A stretch of 64,000 nt of DNA. Source: Azospirillum canadense (lineage in GTDB: Bacteria > Pseudomonadota > Alphaproteobacteria > Azospirillales > Azospirillaceae). Where the stretch lies: NCBI RefSeq assembly GCF_025961225.1, contig NZ_JAOQNG010000003.1, positions 558,001 to 622,000 of the forward strand, in the 5' to 3' direction. The translations under genes were made by a program, and so were the position numbers. Position 1 is the stretch's first letter, and every line of letters starts with the position of its first letter. Below are positions 25,259-34,722 of the stretch, piece by piece. The notes under the pieces are model-generated. The model had not been told where the DNA came from and did no database searches. It worked only from the letters and a program-made list of their open reading frames with translations.

Positions 25259-28072
25259 CTACTTGGCCCTGTCCTGCTTCCTTCCCTGCACCGAGACCTT
25301 GGTTCGCAGTATTGCGTGCAGTTGGGATGGTGAAATCGGCTTGTGGGCCAACGAAATGTCCTCAGCCGCCGCTTCAGCGGTGCTTTCGCGCGTGGTTTCG
25401 CCTGTCAGCAGGATGGCCGGGATCGCCGTGCTGAAGTGCGTCCGAATGGCGCGGATCACGTCGATCCCGGTCCTGCCCTCGGGAAGGCGGTAGTCGGAAA
25501 TGATCAAATCCGGCACCCGCTGACTTCCCTGGAGCGCAGCAAGCGCCTGCGAGCCGGATGCGGCGTCGAGGACGGTGTAGTCCCAGGATCCGATCAACAT
25601 CTTAAGCCCATGCCGCACCAGGTCCTCGTCGTCAATGACGATCACTAGCTCGCCTTCTCCCTGCGCAATCGGGATGACGTCAGCCTCCACATGCCGGGAG
25701 GCCAAGGTAGCTGTCTTCGGCACGGTGATGCAGAACGTCGAGCCTTCGCCGGGCGCCGAACTCACTTCGACCGGGTGCCCCAGCAGTTTGGAAAGACGCC
25801 GCACGATCGCCAAGCCCAGCCCAAGCCCCTGGCTGCGATCCCGGTGCGCATTGCCGATCTGGAGGAACTCTTCGAAAATGTCATTCACCTTGTCGGGCGG
25901 GATGCCGATCCCAGTGTCCTGGACTTTGATGCGCAGGGCATCGCCGACGGCGCCCCAGGTCAGCAGCACGCTTCCGGCTTCCGTGTAGCGGATCGCGTTC
26001 TGGCACAGGTTCCGCAGCATGCGGCCAAGCAGGGCCGGGTCACTCCGCACCGTGGCGTTCGACACTGTGACGTGCCAGTCGAGCCCCTTGGCTTCAGCGA
26101 TTGGCTTGTACTCGGCGTCGATCTGTTCCAGCAGAGTGGAAATCGGAAAATCACTGATCTCCGGCTCGACCGCACCGGTGTCGAGGCGGGAAATGTCGAG
26201 CAGGCCGTCAAGCAGCGACTTCAACGCTGCGACGGCCTCGGTGGCGTGTGCGAGGGTCTTCTCCGCCCCTGGCTTGACGCGGCCTTCCAGCGCCGACAGC
26301 AGGAAAAACAGCGACTGGACGGGTTGGCGCAGGTCGTGGCTCGCCGCCGCCAGGAAGTGAGACTTGGTCCGGTTCGCGTCCTCAGCCGCGCGGCGCGCCT
26401 GCTCGGCATGGTCGCGCGCCACCCGCAGTTGCTCCTCGGCGCGAGCGCGTTCGATCGCCGACCACAGACGCTCGCCAGTCTCCTCGACGATCGCGACCTC
26501 CGTCGGCGTCCAGGCCCGCGGCTCGGGATGGTGGATGAACAGCATGGCCACCATGCGCCCGTCCTTCACCAGAGGCACGTCAAGAATGCTGCGCGTGGAA
26601 ATGAGTTCGAATGAGGCAACCACCTCAGGCGCGCAGATCCGCGCGTCCTCACGGATATCCGGGATAACAATGGTCTTGCCGCGCTCCATCCCGGCGATGA
26701 ACGCGGGTCCAAAATTGTCCATGCGCCAGGTGCCCACAACGGACGCGATGCGCCCGTCGTTCCAGTCGCGGTGCACCGTCACGTGGGCCTGGGCCTCGTC
26801 GATCTCGCCGTATCCAACCTGCGCCACCTCAAGGAACGCGCCCAGTGTCGCCATGGCCGTGTCGATCATAGCCTGTGGATCGGCCAAGTCGCGCAACGCT
26901 TCGTTCAGCTTGAACAGATAGGACTGACGGCGCTCCGCCAGCTTGCGCTCGGAGATCTCAAGGATGAACTCCACCGCCTCGCCTTCTTCGAGCAGGCGTG
27001 GGGCGAACAGGCCCCACCAGCGCGAGCCGTCCTTGCGGAAGTATTCCTTCTCATAGGGCGTCGCACGCCCCCTGGTCGTCAGTTCGGTGAACGCGCGCCA
27101 ACTCGCCGCCATGTGCTCGGGCGGGGTCAGCTCTTGCTAGTTCAGCCGACCGGCCGCCACGTCCTCGCGTGAAAATCCGGAGAAGGTCAGGAAAGCGGTG
27201 TTGGCTTCCTTGATCGTCCCAGCCGGGTCAAAGAAGATGACGCCGACCGTTTGGGTTTCCATGGCGCGGCGGAGACGCTGCTCACTCCGGCGCGACGCCT
27301 CTTCGGCCAGCTTGCGGTCGTGGATGTCCTCCGTGGTGCCATACCAGCGCAGAATGGTTCCCGTGCCGTCGCGCCGTGGAACGGCGCGGGATCGCATCCA
27401 GCGAAAGCTTCCGTCGGTGAGACGGACGCGGTGCGCTGTATCATAAGGGGCTCCGGTTTGGACGGATGCCGTCCATGCCTGAAGCATCGCGGGCAGATCC
27501 TCGGGATGGATCACGCGCGCCCATCCATCGCCGAGTGGCTCCTCGGGGCTTTGGCCGGTGAGCGTGAGCCAGCGTTTGCTGAACGTCTCGATCAGGCCCT
27601 GCGCATCTGCGGTCCACGGCACCTGTGGGTTCAGTTCAACGGTGTGGCGGTAATGATCCTCGCTCCGGCGCAACGCCGTCTCGGCGGCCCGTCGAGCGGT
27701 GATGTCATGCACTTGAATGAGGCAACAGGGGCCGGAGCTGTCCTCGTAACGGCTGACCAGCACGTTGTGGCGAAGCTTCCGGCCGTCGGGGCAGCGCAGG
27801 GGAAACACCTCGCCATTGAGGGTCTCGGTGAGCGTGGTCGGCACGCCGAGGGCAAGCGCCTGCTCGATGGCTTCTCTCAGCCGCGTGTTTCCGCAGGGGG
27901 GGAACACAGTATCGAACCTTCGGGCGACGACCGTTTCCGGCGGCAGGCCGGACGCTCTGGCCATCCACGCGTTCCAATGCCGGATCTGTCGCTGCTGATC
28001 GAGGACGACAACGCCGACGTCGAGCGCGTCGAGCATGCGCGAGGACAGAGGAAACACGCGTGGGCTTGGCAT
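25259..28072 (-). pseudogene. PAS/GAF hybrid histidine kinase with internal amber codon
   Basis: A single 937-codon frame would encode PAS domains (about residues 15-130, 135-260 and 265-390), a GAF domain (about 400-560), HisKA with FLAAASHDLRQP, HATPase with DTGIGIPPDKV and GLGLGLAIV, and a receiver with VIDDED and IISDYRL. TAG at 27137-27139 is codon 312, in the third PAS, between AAGRLN and QELTPPEHM; relatives have Trp here. So the two open frames (25259-27112 and 27137-28072) are pieces of one gene. Unless the stop is suppressed or read through, the kinase half lacks its N-terminal sensors or is not made. Confidence 0.85.
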
Positions 28073-28354
28073 CGGCGGCTTTCAAACAACCAGCGAGGGG
28101 AGACCGTGATTTAGTCGTTTCGAGTTGATCAAACCATTGACCATTTGGCCATTGGGTTCGCTGGTAGCCCTGGGAGCCGGAGATAAACCCAGCAGCATTC
28201 TGGGTTGGCTCGCGTCTGGCGCTTTCGCAGACTCCGAACAACGCCAACTACAAACGGGTTCATAAAATTCCTTCGAAAACCGCCCAGAGCGACATCGCCG
28301 ACACCAATCGGTGGTCAGCAGAGTGCAGGCGACGAAGCCATTACCACCATTCCG

Positions 28355-28377
28355 GAGTTCTGAAAACCGTGCTTAAA
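28355..28377. repeat. Remnant of an IS5-type element end
   Basis: GAGTTCTGAAAACCGTGCTT resembles, with one mismatch, the 3' end of the split IS5 element (minus strand of 22914-22933). No transposase sequence is attached. The surrounding gap 28073-28435 holds no supported gene. Confidence 0.45.
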
Positions 28378-28435
28378 CCATGAGAGCGGCGGCTCCCGAA
28401 GCCGCATCGCGTAACGAGAGCCGCCAAGCTTCTGT

Positions 28436-28855
28436 TCATTTCGGTTTCGGCACCGTGTTGTTCACCCCGGCGGGAACATTGTCGATCACCAGCAGCCTGA
28501 GGGGACCTGATCCCGTGTTGCTGCCGGTATGCCAGACATCGACCGCCTCAACGACAAAGCTGCCCGCTGGATAGGTATGGGGCTGCCCGCCCTCCTCGGT
28601 AACCGTGAATGTTCCCTCCAGAACGTAGATGCTACGAGGATAAGGGTGCTTGTGCACTGGGGTCGTGGTGCCGGGTTGAATATCAGTTGTTGCGGCAACA
28701 ATCTCAACGGTGCCGCCCGGATACTTGATCTCCTGACCTCCCGCATTCTTTGCTGACCGGAAGAACTCTTTGGTTTTGATGGGGCCCTCTTGAGCGAAGA
28801 CCGATACCGTCCCGGCGCATGCCAAGACTGTCAGGGCGACGATTAGCTTTCGCAT
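28436..28855 (-). CDS. Exported cupin-domain protein
   Basis: A 139-residue periplasmic protein: signal peptide MRKLIVALTVLACAGTVSVFAQ followed by a single cupin fold. Cupin motif 1 is visible as TPVHKHPYPRSIYVLEG and motif 2 as YPAGSFVVEAVDVWHTGSN, so the metal-binding His residues are kept. Related one-domain cupins are often annotated as quercetinase-like or binding proteins without a known substrate. It stands alone in front of a 350-bp gap. The function beyond a metal-binding sensor or enzyme is unknown. Confidence 0.82.
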   Translation of the reverse strand: MRKLIVALTVLACAGTVSVFAQEGPIKTKEFFRSAKNAGGQEIKYPGGTVEIVAATTDIQPGTTTPVHKHPYPRSIYVLEGTFTVTEEGGQPHTYPAGSFVVEAVDVWHTGSNTGSGPLRLLVIDNVPAGVNNTVPKPK

Positions 28856-29209
28856 TTCGGCCTCCCTTCATTTGATTGGAAAGGTGATTATGCGCCCACC
28901 ACACGCTTGCAGTGCGGCTATTACGTATAGCTGGCTAAGCCAATCATTTTGATGGGCCCGACGTATGGCCCCTCTAACGCCATCAAGGGGCGGCATCGGC
29001 TTTTTCGCGTCTGAGCAGGCTACAGACTGCCCATACTGCGCATGCTGAAATTTCTGCAAAGCGCTGAACGGGAGGCGCGCATCAACCCGTGGTTGGCCAC
29101 AGGAGAGCGTTGATAGGTTTCTCCTGCACTCCCAAGCGTGCGAGGAGGACGCCTCGGCGCCGTGCCGGGGTTCTGGAAACCGCGCCTTAGAGAAGTTGAA
29201 CGTCTCCGT
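28856..29209. other. Stretch without a recognised gene
   Basis: About 350 bp. A weak match to the IS5-type end lies at about 29166-29190 (GGTTCTGGAAACCGCGCC). Otherwise I see no gene. Confidence 0.4.
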
Positions 29210-30543
29210 TCACAGGAGGGCGTTCAGGGCGGTCGCTAACTGGCGCGACGTCACCGGCTTGTGGATGATGCCGAGGTTGTGCGCCCTCGCATGGTGCTGA
29301 ACCTCGGCCCCGGTTTCTCCGGTCAGGAGAATGCTCGGCACGGCGGTGCCGCACATCTCCCGCATGCGCAAGATCGCGTCCACGCCACTTTGTCCCTCGC
29401 GCAACCGGTAATCCGCTACGACGACACTCGGGCGCCGGCCAGAGACCCGGAGATGGGCAAGGGCCTGGTCAGCGGAGCCCGCCGCCAGCACCTCATACCC
29501 CCAGGTTTCGAACATCGCCTTCAAGCCGAGCAGCACGATGGTGTCATCGTCCACCAGAACGGCGAACCGGCCGTTTCCCTTCACCTCGGTGACCGGCGCC
29601 GGAGCGCAGCGTGGTTGCGCTTGACCGAATGGCACTTCGACGCTGAACACCGACCCTTGTCCCTCGATCGAGCGGATGTGGACGGGGTGGTCGAGGAGAG
29701 CCGACAGGCGCTGCACGATGGCCAACCCCAGGCCGAGACCCTGGTTGCGATCGCGTTCCGGATTGCCGACCTGATGGAACTCCACCCAGATCCGGTCCAG
29801 GTGCTCCGGGGGAATGCCGATCCCGGTGTCGGACACCTCGATCCGGAGGCGATCGCCGGTTTCACGGCACTCAATGCTGATCTGTCCCGCTGGGGTGTAG
29901 CGCACCGCATTCTCGACCAGGTTCCGCAGCATGCGGCCGAGAAGCGTGCGATCACTGCGCACCACCGCGCGGCATGGCGCGACCTGCAGGTCCAAGCGCT
30001 TGGCTGCGGCGATGGGAGCGTAGGCCGCGGCAATTTGGTGGCGAACTGATCGGGGCTGATCTCGGCGGTCCGATGCCGGACGACATCCGTGACATCCGTG
30101 ACCTGATGGATGACCCAAGCAACCTCGCCATTGGCATCCGGCACCGGCGTGTTGACCGGGCTCCAATACCGGTCCTCGTAGCCGCCCCCCTCGGCGGCCG
30201 GTCGGGGCAGGTCGTACCGCTGCACCGGCATGGCATCCGGGCATCGGTTCCGCAGCACACGCTCCAGCGAGGCCCGCAGGTTTCGCGCGCCGGTCGCGTC
30301 GGGATCGGCAGGATTGTCGGGAAACACCTCAAACAAGGGGCGGCCAAGAATGTCCTCGCGCCGCGTGCGCGTGGCCCGCAGATACGCATCGGTGACAGCA
30401 ACGATCGTCAGATCTGGCGTCAACACCAGGCAATTGCCCGGGGCCGCACCGAAAAGCATGCGGAAATCGGGTTCGACGTTGGCCGACGTCTGTCTCACAG
30501 GGCGGGGGCCTTCCGGCTGCGGCATTGTTGTCTGGTCCAACAT
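29210..30543 (-). pseudogene. PAS hybrid histidine kinase with the HisKA region deleted
   Basis: The N-terminal frame (30543 to about 30030) has a PAS domain (VEPDFRMLFGAAP to VIHQVTDVTDVVRHRTAEISPDQF). A different frame (to 29210) then starts at AAAYAPIAAAKRLDLQ and has HATPase motifs (DTGIGIPPEHL, GLGLGLAIV) and a receiver (VDDDTIVLL, VVADYRL, IIHKP). In the intact kinase at 4912-7338 about 100 residues with the phospho-His lie between these points. They are missing here, and the frame changes at the junction near 30020-30040. No autophosphorylation is possible. Confidence 0.82.
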
Positions 30544-30966
30544 TGTGCCCAACGCGGACGTACCCAGCAAGCCGCGCGGAGAGGGCCACCGTCCAACAGT
30601 GGCGTCGGCGTGGGTGCCGGGCCGGCTGCAGAGCATGACTTGGCCAACCTGTGGCCTCGGTCGTTCCGGAACGGGACCTTGGTTGCTTGGTGACGTGTGG
30701 AAGCTTGACCGCGGGCGCGAAGCGGACGGCGGGCCCGCGGAGCGGTCATGTTGTCAATCGGATTGAAAGCGGCCCCCCTGCAAGCGAACAAAGTTGACCC
30801 CCTGCTTTGCTGACAGCAGATCGTCCCGGTAGTCCCCAGCCCCGCCCCGACGGCCCCCTCATGTGGCAGCGGCGGGGCGGGGCTGTGGACCCACCGGGGC
30901 GATCGTCGGGATCGCTGAGACCTTGGAGCACAAGGGCTCCATAGATCAGACGCGGTTCTTAAATCG

Positions 30967-31677
30967 CTAGCTTTCGTTGCCGGTCTCGATGATGTCGCAG
31001 TGGTGCGTCAGGCGATCGAGAAGGGCTGTGGTCATCTTGGCGTCTCCGAAGACACTCGGCCATTCGGCAAAGCTCAAGTTTGTGGTCACCAGGACCGAGG
31101 TCCGCTCGTAAAGGCGGCTGATCAGGTGAAACAGCAGCTGACCGCCACTGGAGGCGAAGGGCAGATAGCCCAGTTCATCGAGCACCACGAGGTCCAGGCG
31201 GGCCAACTGACCGGCCAACTGCCCCGGTTTGCCGGTGCGGGCTTCCAGGTCGAGCTGATTGACAAGATCGACGACGTTGAAGAAGCGACCACGGGCGCCG
31301 TTGCGGATGCAGTTCGCGGCAATGGCAATCGCCAGGTGACTCTTTCCGGTCCCGGTGCCGCCGCAGAACACGGCGTTGCGTTGGGTGTCCAAGAAGCCGC
31401 CGTCGTGCAGGCTGCGCACCAGCCCCTCGTTCACGGGGGTGCCGGTGAATTGGAAGTCGGCCAGGGACTTGGCCAGCGGCAACTGGGCGATGCCAAGCCG
31501 GTAGCGGATCGAGCGGGCATGCCGCTCGGCGGCCTCGGCCCGCAGCAACTCGCCCACGACCGTCATCGGATCGAGCGTGCGCCTCATCGCGTCCGCCATC
31601 ACCTCATCGTAGGCCGCCCGCATGCCCGACAGCTTGAGCGTGGTGAGCAATTCCACGATCTCATGCCGCTGCATCAT
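30967..31677 (-). CDS. istB: IS21-like helper ATPase IstB
   Basis: A 236-residue AAA+ ATPase that assists the IS21 transposase and selects targets. The Walker A motif is GGTGTGKSH near residue 105, Walker B is LVVLDELGYLP, and an Arg-finger-like region follows. It starts inside the istA stop region, 17 bases before the istA end, as usual for coupled istAB translation. The length is normal for the family, so it looks active. Confidence 0.92.
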   Translation of the reverse strand: MMQRHEIVELLTTLKLSGMRAAYDEVMADAMRRTLDPMTVVGELLRAEAAERHARSIRYRLGIAQLPLAKSLADFQFTGTPVNEGLVRSLHDGGFLDTQRNAVFCGGTGTGKSHLAIAIAANCIRNGARGRFFNVVDLVNQLDLEARTGKPGQLAGQLARLDLVVLDELGYLPFASSGGQLLFHLISRLYERTSVLVTTNLSFAEWPSVFGDAKMTTALLDRLTHHCDIIETGNES

Positions 31678-33184
31678 AGACCTCCGGACGCTGCCGCAAG
31701 GTGTCGTAGCGGGCGCAGTCGGCCACCGGCTCCTGGCTCAGCGCCAACGTGATCGGCGTGGCGACCGCAGGCGGTGGTGGCCCGTCACGGTGCCGCGCGA
31801 GGATGTTGAGCACGGCATCCTTGCTGCACACCCCGGCGGTGACCGCCTCCCGGCAGGCCATCTCCACGGCCTCCAGGCCATCATCGAGGACGGCGGCGAG
31901 AATGGCGACGAATTGGCGGTCCCCATCGGTGTGGCCGACCAGCCGCTTGTGAATGGCCCCCAGTCCGGGCGGCAGGACCCAGCCTTTGAAGGGCGCGCCA
32001 TTGCGCAGTGCGCCCGGCTTGCGCGCCAGCACTGGCAGGTAGTGCCAGGGATCGTAGACGACCCGGTCGCGCCCAAACTGGCGCGGATGATCGGGGACGA
32101 TCTCACCGTCGCACCACACAACGAGGCGCTCGGCATAGGCGCGGATCTGCACCGGACGGCGGGCCGCCTTGGCGTGGATGCTGTACTTGTTGCGGTCGAA
32201 GGTGACCAGGCAGGTCTTGGAGGCCGTGGCCTCGACCTCGTGGAACCCGTCAAAGGGACCGCGATATTCGATCAGCATCGGCTTCTCGGTCTCGAACACC
32301 TCCCAGATCGTCTTGTCTTTGAACTCGGGATGGCGGGTGTCGCGGGCATACTGGAGGCACCGGTCCAGCAGCCCAGCGTTCAGCGCCTCCAGCGACGGAA
32401 CGTGGAGGCGCGGGGTGAAGAAGTTGTCGCGCACCAGCCCGACTTGGTTTTCCACCTGGCCCTTTTCCCAGCCGGACGCCGGGGTGCAGGCCACCGGCTC
32501 GACGAGGTAGTGCGAGCACATCTGGGCGAAGCGGCGGTTGAACCGGCGCTCCTTGCCGATGAACACCGTCTCCACCGCCGTCTTCATGTTGTCGTAGATG
32601 CCGCGCGCGCAGGCCCCGCCGAAGGTCCGGAAGGCCCGATCATGGGCGTCGAAGACCATCTCCTGGGTCTCCCGCGGATAGGCGATGGCCAGAAAGAAGC
32701 GGCTGTGACACAGCCGGATGTGGGCGACCTTGACCGTGGTGGTCACGCCCGCCAGGACGACGATCTCGTGCGACCAGTCGAACTGGTAGGCGTCGGCCGG
32801 GCTGAAGGAGAGTGGGATGAAGGTCGGCCCGGTGAGCTGATCGTGCTCGCGGCGCCATCGCCGGACGTAGCGTTGGACGCTGTCGTAGGCCCCCGGGTAG
32901 CCGTTCTGGCGCAACTCGCCGTAGAGGCTCTTGGCAGTTCGCCGCCGCCGCCCGTTGTCCTCGGCGTCCTTCTTCAGCAAAGCATCCAGCAGGTCCTTGT
33001 GGCTCTCCAACTGCGGCATCGGCTGGTGCTTGCGCGGGGTGTAGCGGAACTCGGTGGCCCCGCTGCGGATGATCTTGCGGACCGTGTTGCGGGACAGTTT
33101 CCGGTCGCGGGCGATCTCCTTGATGGCTTTCTTTTTGACGAAGTAGTCCGTGCGGACTTTTCCGATGGTTTCCACGACGAGCAT
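31661..33184 (-). CDS. istA: IS21-like transposase IstA
   Basis: A 507-residue DDE transposase. An N-terminal HTH (AIKEIARDRKLSRNTVRKII) is followed by an rve-type core with Asp in FQFDWSHEIVVL-like context (DAYQFDWSHE), a second Asp in GIYDNMKTAV and the Glu in WEKGQVENQVG. The C-terminal region contains the usual beta-barrel-like NKYSIHAKAARR segment. It precedes istB with a short overlap. Nothing indicates decay. Confidence 0.92.
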   Translation of the reverse strand: MLVVETIGKVRTDYFVKKKAIKEIARDRKLSRNTVRKIIRSGATEFRYTPRKHQPMPQLESHKDLLDALLKKDAEDNGRRRRTAKSLYGELRQNGYPGAYDSVQRYVRRWRREHDQLTGPTFIPLSFSPADAYQFDWSHEIVVLAGVTTTVKVAHIRLCHSRFFLAIAYPRETQEMVFDAHDRAFRTFGGACARGIYDNMKTAVETVFIGKERRFNRRFAQMCSHYLVEPVACTPASGWEKGQVENQVGLVRDNFFTPRLHVPSLEALNAGLLDRCLQYARDTRHPEFKDKTIWEVFETEKPMLIEYRGPFDGFHEVEATASKTCLVTFDRNKYSIHAKAARRPVQIRAYAERLVVWCDGEIVPDHPRQFGRDRVVYDPWHYLPVLARKPGALRNGAPFKGWVLPPGLGAIHKRLVGHTDGDRQFVAILAAVLDDGLEAVEMACREAVTAGVCSKDAVLNILARHRDGPPPPAVATPITLALSQEPVADCARYDTLRQRPEVYDAAA

Positions 33185-33509
33185 CCTCGATCCGGCCCCG
33201 CAATCTGTTCGTTGCGGGCGCCATGCCAGACGGAGGGGGCGGGGTCAAAGTTCGAAGCTGCCTACCCCCAAAGAGGGGGCAACTTTGCTCGCTGAAACAC
33301 ACGCCTTCGGCTCAAACCCGACAGCACATGGCGCAGCCATGTGCGAAAGGGTCATACGGCCGGCCGATCATGGAACTGTTCATGCGCCGGCCGTATCACA
33401 CAGCTGCCGGTATGAAGGTGGCAATTGAGGTGGGTCGCTCCATACTGCGGAAGCGCGTATTGCGACGAGACGCTCCGGGTTCGAGCCATGGGCGAGAAAA
33501 CCGCGCCAT

Positions 33510-33881
33510 TCACGGTTTTCCTTGGTGCTCTTCCATAACCCGAAGGAACTCGGCCAGTGCGGCCCGTTGCGCATCCGTCAACCGGCTGATCCGTTCGGCC
33601 AACTCATCGGTCGATTGCGACGAAGCCGGGGCGCCGCTCGCCGCGCCGTCTGGTCCGGTGGCGGGCTCCGTGCCTCCTGACATGAGCCAGTCCGGATCGA
33701 CGTGGAAGGCGTGAGCGTAAAGCTTCGCGCGAATGGCCGTCAGCACCCGTTGCCCACTCTCGTCCAGGGGGTAGTCAGGCCAGCCAAAGGCGTCCGCAGC
33801 GGCGCGGGCGCCAGCATACCCGGCGCGCTCGCGTGCGCGCCGAAGGCGCTCGGCCGTGAGAACATCAGCTTGCGACGGCAT
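33510..33881 (-). CDS. XRE-like HTH transcriptional regulator
   Basis: A 123-residue protein with a helix-turn-helix region at about residues 8-60 (ERLRRARERAGYAGARAAADAFGWP, then YAHAFHVDPDWLMSGG) as in small XRE/CI-type repressors. A variable Ala/Ser-rich linker and a C-terminal helix (DELAERISRLTDAQRAALAEFLRVMEEH) follow. The ATG at 33881 lacks a good ribosome site; a GTG at 33914 is the alternative. It may control a lost phage or island function. Neighbours are an IS21 and degenerate IS DNA. Confidence 0.65.
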   Translation of the reverse strand: MPSQADVLTAERLRRARERAGYAGARAAADAFGWPDYPLDESGQRVLTAIRAKLYAHAFHVDPDWLMSGGTEPATGPDGAASGAPASSQSTDELAERISRLTDAQRAALAEFLRVMEEHQGKP

Positions 33882-34263
33882 GTCGGAACATTGCCAGATG
33901 TCGGGCGTGCGCACAAAGCCGCGAAAGAGTTACCGGTTCCCGACCATCGGTCGGAAGAGCGCAGGCGCGGCTTTCCGCATCGAGCGGCCTGATCACCATA
34001 CGTCACCGACCAAGCGCCGCCAGCCACGCGTGAATGGCCAGCCAGACGATGGCGTGGGCCGAGCGACCGACCAGGACGCCGACGTGTTGAAGCGCGACCC
34101 CTCGGTCGCCGGTGTAGTGGAGCACGTGCGCGTCGCGACCGGCGAGCACCGCGAGCGCCGAGGCGGGCGGAAGACGGTGCTGCGCGGATCCACCACCACG
34201 GTCACACCACGGTCACGTCCGTCAAGGTGGTGGAAATTGGAAGGTGGTCAGGTGCGTCGTCGG
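33882..34263. other. Stretch without a recognised gene
   Basis: About 380 bp. A minus-strand frame (VLVGRSAHAIVWLAIHAWLAALG) is hydrophobic but has no start or family match, so I do not call it. Confidence 0.4.
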
Positions 34264-34722
34264 TCAGGCCGCCTTTGCTGAGGGGAGCGGTGTGATGGCG
34301 GGCTCGTCGGCGGCGATTCCGGCCATGGTTTCGAGCGTCAGGTAACGGTGTTGGAGCTGCCAGTCATCATTTTGCTCCAGCAAGATCGCGCCGACTAGCC
34401 TTCGAACACTTTCCTCGTTCGGGAATATCCCAACAACATCGGTGCGGCGTTTGACTTCCTTATTGAGACGTTCGAGGGGATTCGTCGAGTGTAATTTGGT
34501 GCGGTGTGCCTCGGGATAGTCCATGTAGGCCAGCACGTCGTGCTCGGCGGCATCGAGCAGCGCCGCCACCTTGGGAAAACGCGCCCGCAGCTGATCGGCG
34601 ACATGGCGCCAGACCTCACCGGCGCTCTTGCGGTCGGGCTGCACGAAGACTTGGCGCACGGCGGCGGAGACGACGGTCTGCTGGCCCTTGGGCACGTGGC
34701 AGAGCAGCGAACGAAGGAAATG
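34264..34722 (-). pseudogene. Truncated IS256-family transposase
   Basis: The C-terminal 150 residues of a mutator-type transposase (VHFLRSLLCHVPKG, then AYMDYPEAHRTKLHSTNPLERLNKEVKRRTDVVG to the end) on the minus strand. It includes the catalytic Glu but has lost the N-terminal half with both Asp residues. The cut coincides with the left end of serine-recombinase element 2. It is related to, but clearly different from, the two full IS256 copies in this window. Confidence 0.82.

Larger units (their letters stand above)
30752..33323 (-). mobile_element. IS21-family insertion sequence
   Basis: About 2572 bp with two genes (istA, istB). Candidate ends begin TGTC at 30752 and end GACA at 33323; both ends contain inside a related repeat (GCGAACAAAGTTGACCCCC and GCGAGCAAAGTTGCCCCC). 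No clear target duplication is seen, so the borders carry some doubt. Confidence 0.75.

Noticed and set aside
27137..27139. TAG read as pyrrolysine or as a programmed stop
   Set aside because: No pyrrolysine genes are visible and relatives have Trp at this position, so a nonsense mutation is simpler.
31622..33295. A long plus-strand frame opposite istA
   Set aside because: The minus frame is a clear IS21 transposase with a complete DDE set.
33993..34205. A hydrophobic minus-strand frame near the XRE gene
   Set aside because: No start signal, no family match and no conservation to judge by.
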